From Promethearchaeota archaeon (GTDB taxonomy: Archaea > Asgardarchaeota > Lokiarchaeia > Sigynarchaeales > SOKP01): 8,046 nt of DNA. The notes beneath the pieces are model-generated. The model saw only the letters and a program-made list of their open reading frames with translations, was not told where the DNA came from and did no database searches. The stretch is taken from the NCBI GenBank assembly GCA_019057975.1, contig JAHLWJ010000197.1, positions 1 through 8,046 on the forward strand. Reading direction: 5' to 3'. The position numbers and the translations under genes are program-made. This document shows positions 6,287 through 8,046 of the stretch, piece after piece; within the stretch, counting starts at the first letter, position 1; each line of letters begins with the position of its first letter.

Positions 6287-7978
6287 ATGAATAAATTAAA
6301 TATTGACAAGAAAAAAACAATCCTGATTTCCTTATTTCTCATAATTTTCGTAGTAGGAACAGTTCTAATGTTTATTTTGCCTTTAAATGTTAAAGCTACT
6401 TATAACAAAACAGTTAAAACTGTGGATGGAGAAACTATTTCATTTAATGTATTTGAACCAAAAAGAACAGGTGTAAATAAAAAAGCAATAATCTTAGGCC
6501 ATGGAATAATGTCAAATAAAGAAATGTTGAAAGGTTATGCTATCGAATTTGCTGCTGCTGGTTTTGTTGCGGTTCCATTTGATTTTCGGGGACATGGACA
6601 GAGTACAGGAGAACTTGATAGAGACTTATTAACTAATGACATAAATGCTATAGTATCATATCTAAATAGTAGATCTGATATTAATACAAGTGCTCTTGGC
6701 TATTTTGGCTTTTCGATGGGAGGTTTTCCAGGAATTGAAGTCGTTAGTGAATCTACTGATTTCCAATGTTTTATTGGAGCAGGAACTCGATTACCTCAAG
6801 ACAGGAGAAAGGGTAATTCAACTAATCCTCTTAATATTCTCATGATTGTGGGAAGATTCGATGAAGTAATTAATACGAATGAGCTTAAAGAGAATTTATC
6901 TTACTATGTAAATGAGCCACCTTCAGAAATCGATGTAAATAGATTATATGGCAGTTTTCAGGATGGAAATGCTTCAATGATTTATCTTGATGACAATAGT
7001 AATCATGTGCTAGGAAATTGGGATCCAGATTTTATCAGGGAAGCAAGAAATTTTGCGTTGAATACTTTTCCTGATGTAAGACCGGTAGATGAAAACTTTT
7101 ATGCTCACACTAGACTTCTAATTTTGTTCCTACAACTCCTTGGAGGTATTGGGTTTTTTGCTTTAATTGTTGATCCTCTTTCACAGCTGATTCTAAAAAC
7201 AAAAGAAGAAGAATCTTTCACATTCGAAACTGAAGATGAAACTATAGTAAGTTTCGGAGGAAAAACGATTGCGTATTCGTTAATACTCGGTTTTCCTGGG
7301 ATACTTATATTTGTACCAATTGTTCTAATGTTATCTTTGGCAACTGCGGGATTTATTTCAGCATTATTGTTCGGTCAATCTTTTGGAATTTTAGTTTTAC
7401 TGTGGAGAATCGGAAAAAAGAAAAATATTAAGTTAAGGGAAATAATAAAGAAACCATTTAAGACTTCAAGCAACAACCTTGTCAGACAGTTCTTACTGGG
7501 AGGAATATTGGCAATACTTTTAACTTTCATAATTTATTTATCAGCGGGCTTAAATTATATTGGAATGGTTCCTTCAGTCACTAAAATCCCATGGGTAATA
7601 GTGTACTTCATTATTATCTTCATTATTTTCATGATATTCGGATTAGTATTTCATGGAATTCTTCAAAATAAATTTGAAAAGGGCGTTAAACCACTAGTAA
7701 AAGTATCTCTTATAATCTCTGGAACGCTTATTCTATATATGCTTACGATTCTTCTGATTTTTTCACTTATTATGGGTAGCTTTTTCTATTTTGGTTCTTT
7801 CCTTCCAATTGCGGTACCACTCTTTTTATTGATTGGTTTTGTTTCGACCATTGTGTATGATAAAACTGGAAACATAATACCTGGAGCACTTGTAAACACA
7901 TTATTTTTTACGTTGTTAATATGTACCATTTCTCCATATCAGAGTGGATTAAGTTTTATCCTTGGATTTTTCCATTGA
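6287..7978 (+). CDS. Membrane-anchored alpha/beta hydrolase fused to polytopic (CPBP-like?) membrane domain
   Basis: Residues are numbered from an in-frame TTG at 6278; I prefer the ATG at 6287 (residue 4), since no ribosome-binding site favours the TTG. Lysines 11-13 precede a transmembrane helix (14-34), so by the positive-inside rule the hydrolase domain (about 45-265) faces outside. It shows an oxyanion-type GHG (74-76), FDFRGHG (101-107), nucleophile elbow GFSMGG with S146, D195 in VGRFDEV, and H243 in SNHVLG: a complete catalytic triad of a serine hydrolase (esterase, lipase or peptidase). From about 279 follow some eight more hydrophobic helices. The segment FGLVFHGILQ (454-463) and the final YDKTGNIIPGALVNTLFF (527-544) resemble CPBP/Abi membrane proteases, but the EExxxR glutamates and later histidine are absent. 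The hydrolase call is firm; the C-terminal homology is tentative. It appears monocistronic. Confidence 0.82.
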   Translation: MNKLNIDKKKTILISLFLIIFVVGTVLMFILPLNVKATYNKTVKTVDGETISFNVFEPKRTGVNKKAIILGHGIMSNKEMLKGYAIEFAAAGFVAVPFDFRGHGQSTGELDRDLLTNDINAIVSYLNSRSDINTSALGYFGFSMGGFPGIEVVSESTDFQCFIGAGTRLPQDRRKGNSTNPLNILMIVGRFDEVINTNELKENLSYYVNEPPSEIDVNRLYGSFQDGNASMIYLDDNSNHVLGNWDPDFIREARNFALNTFPDVRPVDENFYAHTRLLILFLQLLGGIGFFALIVDPLSQLILKTKEEESFTFETEDETIVSFGGKTIAYSLILGFPGILIFVPIVLMLSLATAGFISALLFGQSFGILVLLWRIGKKKNIKLREIIKKPFKTSSNNLVRQFLLGGILAILLTFIIYLSAGLNYIGMVPSVTKIPWVIVYFIIIFIIFMIFGLVFHGILQNKFEKGVKPLVKVSLIISGTLILYMLTILLIFSLIMGSFFYFGSFLPIAVPLFLLIGFVSTIVYDKTGNIIPGALVNTLFFTLLICTISPYQSGLSFILGFFH

Positions 7979-7992
7979 AATAAATAAACTAC

Positions 7993-8006
7993 TTTTTTTT
8001 ATTTTT
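7993..8006 (+). terminator. T-rich terminator after the hydrolase gene
   Basis: An eight-T run (7993-8000), a single A and a further five Ts begin 15 bases after the stop codon, and the T-rich tract continues to about 8012. It fits a U-tract archaeal terminator. The remaining 34 bases to the window end show no feature. Confidence 0.55.
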
Positions 8007-8046
8007 AATTTTATTAGGATTTTCCTCTATTTATTAATCAATTCAA

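Noticed and set aside
1..8046. Search for tRNA, rRNA, CRISPR, insertion sequences or transposases
   Set aside because: No GTTCRA-type tRNA loops with matching stems, no regularly spaced repeats, no transposase motifs and no terminal inverted repeats flanking genes were found by eye.

Overview
The window is a strongly AT-rich stretch carrying six protein genes in short, mostly singly transcribed units. It looks archaeal. The evidence is a HerA-type ATPase, an M42/TET-type aminopeptidase, T-run terminators, almost no Shine-Dalgarno sequences, and TATA-like boxes placed about 26 bases before starts, as in leaderless archaeal genes. The gene mix (GPH-type transporters, DUF2156, HerA with a coiled-coil tail, many AGA arginine codons) would fit an Asgard/Lokiarchaeia-like genome. 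That last step is inference, and no rRNA or other marker gene is present to settle it.

Layout. Bases 2-559 (+) hold the C-terminal part of a DUF2156 (GNAT-fold) protein cut by the window edge. A 110-base gap with an 11-bp inverted repeat leads to a HerA-like hexameric ATPase (670-2328, +). A 130-base gap with T-run terminators and a perfect 16-bp palindrome leads to an M42 metallo-aminopeptidase (2459-3547, +). Its last 11 bases overlap, tail to tail, a diverged MelB/GPH-type transporter (3537-4988, -). A 240-base gap (4989-5228) contains two adjacent hairpins behind a BRE/TATA-like element pointing along the + strand. Next comes a class I glutamine-amidotransferase/ThuA-like protein of unknown function (5229-6110, -). 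It diverges from a membrane-anchored alpha/beta hydrolase fused to a polytopic C-terminal domain (6287-7978, +). The window ends in a T-rich terminator.

The genes do not form an obvious pathway or operon. HerA lacks a NurA neighbour here, and the transporter and peptidase are ordinary uptake and protein-turnover functions. No mobile element, CRISPR array, tRNA or rRNA is visible. The items most worth a second look are the two-hairpin element at 5149-5194, the hydrolase fused to a CPBP-like membrane domain without recognisable catalytic residues, the transporter lacking the usual acidic cation-site residues, and the HerA paralogue with a long coiled-coil tail. I see no convincing complete new system in this window.
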